Origin: CAZXCQ01 sp964639275 | Lineage (GTDB): Bacteria > Desulfobacterota > DSM-4660 > Desulfatiglandales > Desulfatiglandaceae | NCBI GenBank assembly: GCA_964639275.1 | Contig: CAZXCQ010000048.1 | Coordinates: 1 to 27,537, forward strand | Length of the DNA stretch: 27,537 nt | Reading direction: 5' to 3' | In this document: piece after piece, positions 7,555 to 16,284 of the stretch | Layout: each line of letters opens with the position of its first letter | How positions within the stretch are numbered: position 1 is the stretch's first letter | The notes under the pieces: generated by a model | The model's input: the letters and a program-made list of their open reading frames with translations, nothing else | Databases searched by the model: none | What the model was told of the DNA's origin: nothing | Made by a program: the position numbers and the translations under genes

Positions 7555-8781
7555 TCACATCACGTCCTTATCGCTTGCCTCGATAGCGCGATCGATCTCT
7601 GCCTTGAGCTGTTCCGGGAGCCCGGGGATATCAACGCTGAGAAACCCCCGAACGATCGTGGATGTGGCCTCATCCTCGCTGAGCCCCCTCGACATCAGAT
7701 AGGCGATCTCTTCCTGGGCGATCTTCCCCACCGCCGCCTCATGGGACATCTCCACGCCTTCCACGTGCCCTTCCAGTTCCGGGATCGCCTGGATGGTACC
7801 GCCATTCAAAATCAGGCCTTTGCACTCGAGATGGGCCTTGATCCCCGGTCCTTCCCCAACCAGGTGGCCCCTGGCAATGATCCGGCCCCCGTTGCTGATC
7901 GTCCTCGTGATTATCTCTGCCCTACAACCGGGTTTTTTGAGAAAAATCCGTCCCCCGATATCAAACTCCGACCCCGGGCTTCCTACGATGATACTGTAAA
8001 AACGGGCCACAGAGCCCTCCCCCATTAGATGGGTCGCCGGATACATCTGGATCGACCGGACCGGTTTCATGCAGATATAATTGTTGAGAAAAAGACCCCC
8101 TGCCTCCACCTGGGCAACCGAGCGGGGGCGGACCAGCATATCCTCGGCCCAATTGTGGATCATGGTGAAACTGAGCTTGGCATTCCGTTTCACAAAGAAC
8201 TCGGAAATCCCCACATGGACCCCCCGCTTGAGGTGAGGAGAGGTCGAGCACCCCGTGATGATATGGAGCTCTGAGTCCTCTTCGGCAATGATGATGTTGT
8301 GGACGGTCTGCTGGAGCCCTTCCTTCTCCAGATAGAGACAGGCCTGAATCGGGTAAATGCTCTTGCTCCCGGGCAAGGCCCGAATCACATAACCATCATG
8401 GAGGTCCAGTTCTGCCGCGGCCGTGTATTTGTCGGTATCCACCTCCACCAGCTTCCAGTAATACTCCTGGATCCACCCATGATCTTGCAGGGCACGCCGC
8501 ATCGGCATAACCTCGACGCCCTCCTGCTTGGTATCGCAGTGGATCACTGTTGTATCCTTCTGAAAGAAGGTCCCGCCCCGCTCCCTTTCGGTCAGATCAA
8601 GCCCCGCCATGACCAGTCGCTGTTGTTCGTCCGACGGCAAGGCGCGGAGATCTTCCTCTGTCAGGTAGTGGTGAGGCACCGCTGCCTTTTCAAACTCGTC
8701 CAGATTGATATCCGGCCCCAGGGCCGCCTCTTTGTTCCTGACCCTGGAGGCCCGTTCCTTTAACTCGTCTATGCCATGCAT
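7555..8781 (-). CDS. sufB: SUF scaffold protein, SufB/SufD family
   Basis: A 408-residue SufB/SufD-fold scaffold for iron-sulfur cluster assembly. The C-terminal half carries the family beta-helix and the hallmark SHEAAVGKIAQEEIAYLMSR followed by RGFLSVDI. A cysteine at about residue 320 (LECKGLIL) sits where the functional cysteine of SufB is expected. It is the only SufB/D gene next to sufC, so it probably forms a homodimer, as proposed for minimal two-gene SUF systems of archaea and anaerobes. The ATG at 8781 has GAGGAG at good spacing and lies inside the 3' end of sufC (13-base overlap), implying coupled translation. No sufS or sufU is nearby. Confidence 0.92.
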   Translation of the reverse strand: MHGIDELKERASRVRNKEAALGPDINLDEFEKAAVPHHYLTEEDLRALPSDEQQRLVMAGLDLTERERGGTFFQKDTTVIHCDTKQEGVEVMPMRRALQDHGWIQEYYWKLVEVDTDKYTAAAELDLHDGYVIRALPGSKSIYPIQACLYLEKEGLQQTVHNIIIAEEDSELHIITGCSTSPHLKRGVHVGISEFFVKRNAKLSFTMIHNWAEDMLVRPRSVAQVEAGGLFLNNYICMKPVRSIQMYPATHLMGEGSVARFYSIIVGSPGSEFDIGGRIFLKKPGCRAEIITRTISNGGRIIARGHLVGEGPGIKAHLECKGLILNGGTIQAIPELEGHVEGVEMSHEAAVGKIAQEEIAYLMSRGLSEDEATSTIVRGFLSVDIPGLPEQLKAEIDRAIEASDKDVM

Positions 8782-9530
8782 CTGACGCACTCCTCATATC
8801 CGGATTCGCCGACACATGTCAGGATCTCACCCGGGTTGCTGACACAGCTCAGTTTGCCGTTGTAAAGGACCTGTCCCTTGTCCGCGGTCACATAATCCAG
8901 GATATACCCGGTATGGGTGATGATGAGGCCCATCTTGGTCCGCTCCTGTTTTCGCTGCATCTTTGACTTCTTCTCTCCTTCCATGGGATCACCATCCTTT
9001 TGAAGCAGTGCGGCGATGGTCTTACCCACCAGGGCGATATTCTCCAGATCAACCCCTGATTCCGGCTCATCAAAGAGCATCAGGTCAGGGGCCTGCGCCA
9101 TGAGCTGGAGCAATTCCGACCGTTTGATCTCTCCCCCAGAAAACCCGGCATTGACATCCCGCTCCAGGAAATCCAAAAAATTGACCTTTCGCGCCAGATC
9201 TTCGACCTCAGCCTTACCGCCTGCGCAGAGCTGGACCATCTGGCGGGTCTTTAGCCCATTGATAGTGGGAGGGCGCTGGTAGGAGATACCGATACCCAGT
9301 TGTGCCCGTTCGTTGATGGGCAGTTCAGTAATATCGACTCCTTTAAAGAATATCTTTCCTTTTGTGACCTTGTATTGGGGGTAGCCCATGATCGTCATCA
9401 GGAGAGAGGTCTTTCCCGAGCCATTGGGCCCGAAGAGGATATGGGTCTCCCCCGGGCCTATCTCCAGATCGATGTGGGTAAGAATGGCCTTATCCCCCAC
9501 CTCCACCTTTAGGTCCTCTATACAAAGCAT
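8769..9530 (-). CDS. sufC: SUF system ATPase SufC
   Basis: A 253-residue ABC-type ATPase that powers the SufB scaffold. It has Walker A GPNGSGKTSLL near 35-45, the signature SGGEIKRSELLQ, Walker B LMLFDEPESGVDLEN, and the switch histidine in LIITHTGYILDY. The FSGGEIKR form and the SGVD sequence are characteristic of SufC rather than of transporters. A charged insertion (GEKKSKMQRKQERTKMG) lies between Walker B and the switch histidine. AGGAGAACCGGAG precedes the ATG. It is the promoter-proximal gene of the sufC-sufB pair. Confidence 0.95.
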   Translation of the reverse strand: MLCIEDLKVEVGDKAILTHIDLEIGPGETHILFGPNGSGKTSLLMTIMGYPQYKVTKGKIFFKGVDITELPINERAQLGIGISYQRPPTINGLKTRQMVQLCAGGKAEVEDLARKVNFLDFLERDVNAGFSGGEIKRSELLQLMAQAPDLMLFDEPESGVDLENIALVGKTIAALLQKDGDPMEGEKKSKMQRKQERTKMGLIITHTGYILDYVTADKGQVLYNGKLSCVSNPGEILTCVGESGYEECVRCMA

Positions 9531-9715
9531 TCTCCGGTTCTCCTTTCAACAACCGACGACGGTTTTGTGTCTGTGCCTTTGTAATAACTCGGTCACCCTA
9601 CACCGAAAACCCCTTTTTGACAAGGTGGTATTTTTTGACAGTCCGGAACCTGCAACCCACCTAAGGCCGTGAAATCTATAGACGACAAAATACCAGGACT
9701 TTCAATCCTCGTAGC

Positions 9716-9765
9716 ATTTTGGCTTTTTTCAAAATTGGAGATTTGACAGGGGAATGGGGGTTTCG
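9716..9765. repeat. REP-like repeat, family 1, partial copy C
   Basis: In the 340-base spacer between sufC and the MBL-fold gene. It keeps the TTTTGGC...CAAAATTGG unit and the CAGGGGAATGGGGGTTTCG centre of copy A at 3439-3457, but the right-hand arm is not recognisable. A short palindrome CCTGCCTGAGGCAGG lies just after, at 9783-9797. Nothing else is identified in this spacer. Confidence 0.5.
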
Positions 9766-9870
9766 TTTTGAAGGGTTTATCCCTGCCTGAGGCAGGCAAG
9801 CCGAGACCGTGGACAACCTATTGACACCCTGTCCCCGGCCAGATATAAGGCAGTCAGGAGGGGAAAAGTC

Positions 9871-10509
9871 ATGCTTGTTGAACAGATGCGAGTGGGACCC
9901 ATGGCGGTCTTTTCTTATATCGTGGGCTGCGAAAAAGAAGGGGAAGGTCTCATAATCGACCCGGCCGGTTCCGAGAACAAGATCCTGTCCAGGGCAGAGA
10001 GTCTGGGGTTGAGTATCAGATATGTGGTCAATACCCACGGACATGCAGATCATACCTGCGGCAACAGGGCGATACTGTCAAAGACGGGCGCTGAACTCGT
10101 GGTCCACCACGAGGATGCCGGGGAGATCATGAAGGGTCTCAATAAGGCCTTTAGTATGGTCATGGGCAAGAGGCCGTCACCAAAGGCCCATGTTCTGGTA
10201 AAGGACGGCGATTTTCTCAAGATTGGGCAGACCGGTCTAAGGGTAGTTCATACACCGGGTCACTCAATGGGCTCGATATGTCTCTATGGGGATGGCAACC
10301 TTTTCACGGGCGACACCCTCTTTGTGGGGGCCGTGGGGAGGACAGATCTAAAAGGCGGGTCTCTTGACACCCTGCTGGCCTCGCTCAGAAAACTCGTCTT
10401 ATTGCCCCCGGAGACCCGGGTGTGGCCCGGACACGATTATGGCGATGCCCCTTCTTCCACCCTGGCCCGAGAAAAGGAGACAAACCCCTACATCACCGAT
10501 TTTCTCTAG
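9871..10509 (+). CDS. MBL-fold metallo-hydrolase (glyoxalase II-like)
   Basis: A 212-residue metallo-beta-lactamase-fold hydrolase with the complete set of dinuclear metal ligands: THGHADHT (HxHxDH) near residues 54-61, HTPGHSMGSI, the bridging aspartate in FTGDTLF, and the final histidine in WPGHDYGD. Length and motifs fit the short glyoxalase II-like or hydroxyacylglutathione-hydrolase-like subgroup common in anaerobes. The substrate (thioester, persulfide or other) cannot be assigned. The start ATG has AGGAGGGG upstream. It appears monocistronic, with a stem-loop directly after the stop. Confidence 0.92.
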   Translation: MLVEQMRVGPMAVFSYIVGCEKEGEGLIIDPAGSENKILSRAESLGLSIRYVVNTHGHADHTCGNRAILSKTGAELVVHHEDAGEIMKGLNKAFSMVMGKRPSPKAHVLVKDGDFLKIGQTGLRVVHTPGHSMGSICLYGDGNLFTGDTLFVGAVGRTDLKGGSLDTLLASLRKLVLLPPETRVWPGHDYGDAPSSTLAREKETNPYITDFL

Positions 10510-10514
10510 AAACA

Positions 10515-10547
10515 GGCAGGTGGCCTCGTCTTCTTTTCCACCCTGCC
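10515..10547 (+). terminator. Stem-loop after the MBL-fold gene
   Basis: An inverted repeat six bases after the stop: GGCAGGTGG pairs with CCACCCTGCC (one bulge) across a T-rich loop. No clear U-tract follows, so it may be a 3' end stabiliser or an imperfect terminator. Confidence 0.4.
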
Positions 10548-10588
10548 GACCCAAACCCGATAAAAGCGAGGCATTCCACCTGTTGCAT

Positions 10589-10684
10589 CAATTCAGCCTT
10601 TTGCAAAATTGGTAACACTTTGGCCTTTTGAAGCCCGGGCAATGGGGGTTCCGTTTTTCGGGTTTCAAAGGGCTAAAGCGTTAC
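10589..10684. repeat. REP-like palindromic repeat, family 1, copy B
   Basis: The most complete copy. After the CAATTCAGCC...AAAATTGG unit come two 26-base arms, 10612-10637 and 10659-10684. They begin GTAACACTTTGGCC and end GGCTAAAGCGTTAC and match as inverted repeats with four differences, most of them G-U compatible. The loop holds the GGCAATGGGGGTTCCG centre. It lies in the 316-base spacer before the metallophosphoesterase gene. Nothing else in that spacer is assigned. Confidence 0.7.
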
Positions 10685-10825
10685 AAAGAAACCTTTTTTC
10701 ATTTGAATGTGACCAATTTGGCTTGTAAGGTGTATAGGGTATGAATAGGTCAAACTGGGGTTCCGGAGATTTATGAGCTTGGTCCATAGCATCGAAAGAC
10801 GCGGGAAGAGGGAGAAGCAAACACC

Positions 10826-12136
10826 ATGAAAAGAAGAGATTTTTTAAAGGGAATGGCAGTCACCGGCGTAGCCGCCTCTGTGGCCAGTGGGTTGGGTATT
10901 ATCCCTTCTTTATTCACGCCCCGACCTGCCCGCGCCGCTCAAAGGAACAAACTGGTATTCATCAGTGATCTCCACATGAACGTGGATGGCACCTACTCCT
11001 GGCTGGTCAAGCATGCCGTTGATCTGGCCCGGTTCCTCAACAACGTCAACTCCAGGGATGACGTGGCCGAGCTGGTTATTTTGGGGGACCTCCTGGACGA
11101 TTGGGTTTCGCCCGCCGAATACACTCCCCAGACCTTTATCGACATCCTTGCCGCTAACTACAACAATGGAGTGGTGCCCGCCCTGCAGGAGATCTGTCAC
11201 AACCCGAACATCGCCGTCACCTATGTGGTGGGCAACCACGACATGCTTTCCTTTGAGTTGCAAAACAAGGAGGTCATTGCCGACACCTTCCCTGGCATGA
11301 CCATCATCTCTGATTCGCCGGGGCTGGGGGCCTATACCAGGGACAAGGTTATCTGGGCTGAGCACGGCCACCGCTACACCCTGTTCAACGCACCCGACAC
11401 CTGGAGCCGAAGCGGTGGCCATCTGCCCCTGGGATACTTTATATCCAGACTGGTGGCCTCCAAGTCCCTCACCTCCGGAAAGCTATACACCACGCCCGAT
11501 GTGCTGGACCGGTTTGTAAAGTCGCCCACTGAGGTTATCGCACGCATGCAGGGTGACAGCCGCAGCCATGTCCCCGGGGGGGCGGTCGAGGGGATACTCG
11601 ATGACGCCTTTATCATCGCCGTGTTTAACGCCATCTCCTTGTGGACCGATCACTGGCCATGGAGTAAATTCATCATGGACGGCATGGACGACTTTAAAAG
11701 CGATCCTTCTGTAGAGGACATTGCCTTTACCTATGACACCATATTCAGCGGATGGCCCTCGCGACAGGATATTGTCGATCATTACGAGGCGGTCTTCAAC
11801 GACTTGGGCCACCTTAGCAGCCCGGCCAACCTCCTGTTTGAGATGCCCGACCGCATAAAAGACAGGTACCCCTTTACCCCCAGGATAGTCTTATTCGGCC
11901 ACACCCACGAGGCGGCCTTCCAGTACCATTCGGGCCAAGTGGAAACCATCTACGCCAACACCGGCACCTGGATCGACGCCAAGCCCATGACCTGGGTGGA
12001 GGTCGAAATCACCGAAGGTGATGACGGCCAGCGGTCTTACACAGTCTCCCTGTGGTTTTATGGGGAGAACTCGCCAAGGTACACGGGTACGCTCGTAGTC
12101 CAGGCCGATCAAAAGCCTCTGCCCCCGCACAGATAA
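10826..12136 (+). CDS. Tat-exported metallophosphoesterase
   Basis: A 436-residue calcineurin-like metallophosphoesterase exported in folded form. The N-terminus MKRRDFLKG followed by a hydrophobic stretch and PARAA is a twin-arginine signal with a cleavage site near residue 37. Metal-binding motifs are in order: FISDLH, VILGDLLDD, VVGNHD, EHGHRY and FGHTHE. Length and spacing fit the family, but the substrate is unknown (phosphomonoester, phosphodiester or UDP-sugar type). A GAAGAGGGAGAA ribosome region precedes the ATG. Being next to glycerophosphodiester uptake genes suggests periplasmic phosphate-ester scavenging, though it is not in the same operon. Confidence 0.9.
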   Translation: MKRRDFLKGMAVTGVAASVASGLGIIPSLFTPRPARAAQRNKLVFISDLHMNVDGTYSWLVKHAVDLARFLNNVNSRDDVAELVILGDLLDDWVSPAEYTPQTFIDILAANYNNGVVPALQEICHNPNIAVTYVVGNHDMLSFELQNKEVIADTFPGMTIISDSPGLGAYTRDKVIWAEHGHRYTLFNAPDTWSRSGGHLPLGYFISRLVASKSLTSGKLYTTPDVLDRFVKSPTEVIARMQGDSRSHVPGGAVEGILDDAFIIAVFNAISLWTDHWPWSKFIMDGMDDFKSDPSVEDIAFTYDTIFSGWPSRQDIVDHYEAVFNDLGHLSSPANLLFEMPDRIKDRYPFTPRIVLFGHTHEAAFQYHSGQVETIYANTGTWIDAKPMTWVEVEITEGDDGQRSYTVSLWFYGENSPRYTGTLVVQADQKPLPPHR

Positions 12137-12287
12137 TGACCCCATGGGGCAGGGTTAAACATCCTGTTGGGCTATTTGACGAAGATCACCCCTTACCTTG
12201 TTAAACCTTGTTAAAGACAGTCCACCACTACCCTAAAGGGGGTAGCTTGAATGGCGACCCTGAAAGGCTCTTTGACAAAACAATTTT

Positions 12288-12315
12288 CACCGCAAAGGCA
12301 CAGAGAACGCGGAGA
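12288..12315. repeat. Remnant of CACCGCAAAGGCACAGAGA-type repeat
   Basis: In the 356-base gap before the GDPD gene. It resembles the CGCAAAGGCGCAGAG-type intergenic repeats seen across many deltaproteobacteria, with a related GCGCTGAGACGCCGCAAAGCG segment in opposite sense about 20 bases on (12337-12357). Non-coding. The rest of the gap holds nothing I can identify. Confidence 0.45.
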
Positions 12316-12492
12316 CCGATCTATTTCTTGCTTTGCGCTGAGACGCCGCAAAGCGAAAAGGAACAGTCCTTATTAGGCAATGCTTTTAGTTGCACTTGAA
12401 ATGCGCTCTTTCTCTTTACAAAAGCCGCCACATCTTGAAATGGAGTACTTCGAGGGGAACGATCGGGCCAAGCCGAGGAAAGTTTCCTCTAT

Positions 12493-13572
12493 TTAAGAAC
12501 CACCAAGAATAGCCCTGAGGATATCCGGTCTGTTTGTGATGATCCCGTCCACACCCATTTCCATTAGCCGAATCATGTCCTCCCGTTTGTCAGGGGTCCA
12601 CACAAAGACCCTGATGCCCAGATCGTGTGCCTCTTGAAGTTGACTGGAGGAGAGGGTCTTGTAGCTGGGCGCCCAGTATTGACCGCCCGCCGATTTGATC
12701 AACCGGGGTATGGAACCGCCAAAATCATCCACGTCGAGACCCGCAGTCCAAGGGGAGACACCGGGCTGTCCCGGTTTGATATTGTTTAGATGGATCCCCT
12801 CGTGGGACAGGTAGACCGTTGGAATCTCCGGTGCGATCTTTTGAAGATGAACGAGTGCCCGCCAATCAAAGGAGAGGATCTTGGCCCGCGATATCAGATC
12901 TTCCTTTCGTAGAATCCTCGCGACCGCCTCTGCGACACGTTCGGGCGATTGGGACAACCCCGGTTTTTCCGGTGATGTCTTGATCTCAATCCAGAGCTCT
13001 GTCTTGTTATTGTCATGACCCTTTAATAATGAAATGACCTCCCTCAAAGTGGGAATACGCTCCCCGTCAACGGGCTGTTGATCGGGGTATCGATTCGAAT
13101 AGGATGTGTGGGGTTTGAGGCGACCGACATCGTAGGTCTTCAATTGGGTCACAGAGAGGTCCTTGACGGGATGACTTGACCAGACGTCCAACCATTCGCC
13201 TCTGGGAGTCCGCGTGATCTCTGGTCTGAGGAGATAATCGTGATAAACGACGATTACTTGGTCTCTTGTCAGGTGAACATCCAGCTCGATGGCGTCCACC
13301 CCGATCTCAAGCGCCCGGCTGAAAGAGGCGAGGGTATTTTCAGGCGCTAGGCCTGCTGCTCCCCGGTGTCCGATCACAAAAGGGGTTCGGGGCAACACCC
13401 GGGCCTCTTTCTGGGCCAAGACCTCTAAGTCGGCATGGCAAACGACAAGAGAGAGAAGGAGCCAGAGAGCAACAAAGGGCTTTGTCAACAGGGGTATTAT
13501 GCGGGCCAACGGTTTTTTCTCCAAATGATTCTTCAAAAAAGTACCCTGCACTCGCTTGGGCAAGAAACACAT
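12493..13572 (-). CDS. Exported glycerophosphodiester phosphodiesterase
   Basis: A ~359-residue GDPD that would split glycerophosphodiesters into glycerol-3-phosphate and an alcohol. Catalytic elements are IGHRGAAGLAPENTLASF, the metal-binding IELDVHLTRD, the second histidine in VVYHDYLL, and IEIKTSPE. It ends with VDGIITNRP. A basic and then hydrophobic leader (FVALWLLLSLVVCHA) is a signal peptide or membrane anchor, so it acts outside the cytoplasm. The ATG at 13572 has no ribosome site; a TTG at 13536 with AGGG upstream is an alternative start. It is divergent from ugpB and is a likely feeder enzyme for that importer. Confidence 0.92.
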   Translation of the reverse strand: MCFLPKRVQGTFLKNHLEKKPLARIIPLLTKPFVALWLLLSLVVCHADLEVLAQKEARVLPRTPFVIGHRGAAGLAPENTLASFSRALEIGVDAIELDVHLTRDQVIVVYHDYLLRPEITRTPRGEWLDVWSSHPVKDLSVTQLKTYDVGRLKPHTSYSNRYPDQQPVDGERIPTLREVISLLKGHDNNKTELWIEIKTSPEKPGLSQSPERVAEAVARILRKEDLISRAKILSFDWRALVHLQKIAPEIPTVYLSHEGIHLNNIKPGQPGVSPWTAGLDVDDFGGSIPRLIKSAGGQYWAPSYKTLSSSQLQEAHDLGIRVFVWTPDKREDMIRLMEMGVDGIITNRPDILRAILGGS

Positions 13573-13785
13573 AATTTTCTAAATTACTGCTCTTGCCGGA
13601 AGACATCAAGCCCAAAATGGTCGCCCGTTTCTTCCAGGACAATACTTTCTTGACAGGGGAGGGTAAGAATGGGACACTAAAACTCACCCACGTTGTTTGA
13701 CATCAGACAGGGAGTTCTTTGGGCTGTGGTCTTTTCCCAACCCCAAACAGAAACCTTAAAGCATAGACGTGGAAAGGAGGTTTGT

Positions 13786-15108
13786 ATGATGAAAGTACGT
13801 GGTTGGATTTTGGCTGCTGCCATGGTCGTTCTGATCCTTTTCCCGGCCAGTGTCATGGCAAAACCGATTACCATCAACTGGTGGTTTGCCCACGGGGGCC
13901 GACTGGGTGAAAAGGTCCAGTCCATAGTGGACAATTTTAACAAGCTACAGAGTAAGTATAAGGTGGTAGCGACCTATAAGGGGAATTATCATGATACCAT
14001 GACCGCGGGGATTGCCGCATTCCGGTCAAAGAGCCCTCCCCACATCTTGCAGGTCTTTGAGGTAGGGACTGCGACTATGATGGCGGCCAAAGGGGCCATC
14101 AAACCGGTTTACGAGGTGATGGCCGAGTCGGGTCAACCGTGGGACCCCAATGCCTATCTCCCCACGGTCGTCGGGTATTACACCACACCTGAAGGCAAGA
14201 TGCTCTCGCTGCCCTTCAACAGCTCCACACCGGTCCTTTACTACAATGTGGAGGCATTCAAAAAGGCGGGGCTTGACCCGGACAAACCGCCGAAAACCTG
14301 GCCTGAGGTCGCTGAATATGCCAAAAAACTGGTTGCGGCCGGATATCCCGCGGGTTTCTCCACCGCGTGGATCTCCTGGATCCATATGGAAAACTTCAGC
14401 GCCTGGCACAACGTACCCTTCGGGACCAAAGCCAACGGATTTGAGGGATTGGATACGGAATTTGTGTTCAACAGCCCCCTCCATGTCAGACACATTCAGC
14501 AGCTGGCAGACTGGCAGAAAGAAAAGGTTTTTGTCTATGGCGGACGACGTAACAAGGGCAACGCCAAATTCAGTTCCGGTGAAGTGGCCATGTATACCGA
14601 ATCATCGGCAGGGTATGCCGGCTTTAATAAGACCTGCAAATTCCCGTTCCGCACCAGCATGCTTCCCTATTGGCCGGATGTGCCCGGTGCGCCCCAGAAC
14701 ACGATCATCGGTGGGGCCAGTCTCTGGGTGATGGCAGGGCATCCCAAAGAAGAGTATGAAGGGGTTGCCACCTTTTTTAACTACCTCTCTTCCCCTGCGG
14801 TTCAAGCCGATTGGCATCAGTTTACCGGGTATTTACCCATCACCACGGACGCCTACTACCTGACAAAAGGGGAAGGTTTCTATGAGAAGAAGCCCGGTAT
14901 GGAAACCGCTTTAAAGCAAATGACCCTCCACAAACCGACCCAGAACTCCCGGGGATTACGATTTGGCAATTTTGTTCAGATGCGAAGCATCATGTATGAT
15001 ACATTGGAGTCGATCTTCGCGGGAAAAAAGACCGCAAAGCAGGGTCTCGACGATGCGGTTGGGGCAGGGAACAGACTCCTCCGCCAATTCGAGAGAGCGA
15101 ACAAATAG
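13786..15108 (+). CDS. ugpB: Glycerol-3-phosphate/glycerophosphodiester-binding protein UgpB
   Basis: A 440-residue periplasmic solute-binding protein of the Ugp ABC importer. The signal peptide runs MMKVRGWILAAAMVVLILF to VMA-K near residue 25. The mature part follows E. coli UgpB closely: INWWFAHGG, VVATYKGNYHDT, GIAAFRSKSPPHILQVFEVG and TATMMAAKGAIKPVY. It captures sn-glycerol-3-phosphate or glycerophosphodiesters. ATG is preceded by GGAAAGGAGG. A TTGACA at 13650 in the divergent spacer may be a -35 box, but no good -10 follows. It is the first gene of ugpBAECQ, set apart from ugpA by 283 bases. Confidence 0.94.
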   Translation: MMKVRGWILAAAMVVLILFPASVMAKPITINWWFAHGGRLGEKVQSIVDNFNKLQSKYKVVATYKGNYHDTMTAGIAAFRSKSPPHILQVFEVGTATMMAAKGAIKPVYEVMAESGQPWDPNAYLPTVVGYYTTPEGKMLSLPFNSSTPVLYYNVEAFKKAGLDPDKPPKTWPEVAEYAKKLVAAGYPAGFSTAWISWIHMENFSAWHNVPFGTKANGFEGLDTEFVFNSPLHVRHIQQLADWQKEKVFVYGGRRNKGNAKFSSGEVAMYTESSAGYAGFNKTCKFPFRTSMLPYWPDVPGAPQNTIIGGASLWVMAGHPKEEYEGVATFFNYLSSPAVQADWHQFTGYLPITTDAYYLTKGEGFYEKKPGMETALKQMTLHKPTQNSRGLRFGNFVQMRSIMYDTLESIFAGKKTAKQGLDDAVGAGNRLLRQFERANK

Positions 15109-15123
15109 CCATCATCGATCCAC

Positions 15124-15246
15124 GGCGGGCCCACCCGTGGTTGCGAGTGGGTCCGCCATCTTTGACCTGAACGGTGTCGGGGAGCTAAGTCCATCGAGTC
15201 ATAAATTCGGTGACGAATTTATTCCCTCAGGACTTAGTGCTGAGGG
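15124..15246 (+). promoter_or_regulatory. Multi-hairpin intercistronic region between ugpB and ugpA
   Basis: Three stem-loops follow one another. The first is 15124-15157: an 11-base stem, GGCGGGCCCAC with GTGGGTCCGCC and one G-U pair. The second is 15201-15222: a perfect nine-base stem, ATAAATTCG with CGAATTTAT, closed by a GTGA (GNRA-type) loop. The third is 15224-15246: a seven-base stem, CCCTCAG with CTGAGGG. No U-tract marks a full terminator. Known precedent: hairpins between binding-protein and permease genes stabilise the upstream mRNA and reduce downstream expression. The remaining bases to 15391 show no gene. Confidence 0.6.
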
Positions 15247-15391
15247 AGCCATTGCTCAGACTTTGAGATCGTTGGATACGACAGCGTATTTGCGATTCGA
15301 AGCACTAAGGACTCGCCAAAGAATGCAGGTCTTCTCCCCCTTATCATAGGGCCCTCTCCCCTGCCCATTCAATGGGAATAAAGGGTTTCCC

Positions 15392-16273
15392 GTGGAAAAA
15401 CGTGTTGTCTTCAGGCATAAGGTACTGCCCTATATCCTTGTTACCCCTCAAATTATCATCACCTTAATCTTCTTCATCTGGCCGGCCGCGCAGGGACTGT
15501 ATCAGTCTGTCTTGCGGGAAGACGCCTTTGGACTCTCAACCAAGTTTGTGGGTATGGAAAATTTCAGATACATCTTTACTGATCCGATCTATCTGAATTC
15601 AATCAAGGTGACCGTTGTCTTTAGCTTTTCGGTAGCAGCAATCGCCATGTCCTCTGCCCTTCTTCTGGCCGTAATGGCCGACCGGGCCATCCGGGCCGCC
15701 ACTATCTATAAGACATTCATCATCTGGCCCTATGCCGTAGCCCCGGTTGTATCCGGGGTGCTCTGGTATTTCCTCTTTAACCCCACCGTTGGAATGGTCT
15801 CTTTTTTTCTAAGGGCCATGGGAGTGGATTGGAACTTTACGTTAAATGGCACACAGGCCATGATCCTGGTGATCATAGCCGCCGCCTGGAGAGAGATCTC
15901 CTATAATTTTCTTTTTTTCCTGGCCGGTCTCCAGGCTATCCCCAAGTCGTTCATCGAGGCCGCTGCCATTGACGGCGCATCACCCGGGAAACGATTCTGG
16001 ACCATCTCTTTCCCCCTCCTGTCACCCACTGCCTTTTTTCTTTTTGTCATGAATATCGTGTATGCCTTTTTTGACACCTTTGGGGTAATCCATGCCATCA
16101 CCGAAGGCGGCCCCAACGGGGCCACCAATATCATGGTCTTTAAAATCTATCACGACAGTTTTGAAAGCCTGGATCTGGGCGGTTCGTCCGCCCAGGCTGT
16201 TGTCCTGATGATCGTGGTCATTTCGTTGACGGTTGTTCAGTTCCGCTACATTGAAAGAAAGGTTCATTATTGA
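15392..16273 (+). CDS. ugpA: Ugp importer permease UgpA
   Basis: A 293-residue inner-membrane permease of the MalF/UgpA type with about six membrane segments. It starts with VLPYILVTPQIIITLIFFIWPAAQG. The cytoplasmic coupling (EAA) loop is FIEAAAIDGASPGKRFWTISFPLLSP. Together with UgpE it forms the channel for glycerol-3-phosphate or glycerophosphodiester uptake. The start is GTG with a modest AATAAAGGG site upstream. It lies 11 bases before ugpE. Confidence 0.93.
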   Translation: MEKRVVFRHKVLPYILVTPQIIITLIFFIWPAAQGLYQSVLREDAFGLSTKFVGMENFRYIFTDPIYLNSIKVTVVFSFSVAAIAMSSALLLAVMADRAIRAATIYKTFIIWPYAVAPVVSGVLWYFLFNPTVGMVSFFLRAMGVDWNFTLNGTQAMILVIIAAAWREISYNFLFFLAGLQAIPKSFIEAAAIDGASPGKRFWTISFPLLSPTAFFLFVMNIVYAFFDTFGVIHAITEGGPNGATNIMVFKIYHDSFESLDLGGSSAQAVVLMIVVISLTVVQFRYIERKVHY

Positions 16274-16284
16274 GGGAGTAAGGA

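Noticed and set aside
12208..12399. 63-codon frame in the spacer before the exported GDPD
   Set aside because: It covers a known type of intergenic repeat and has no coding character.
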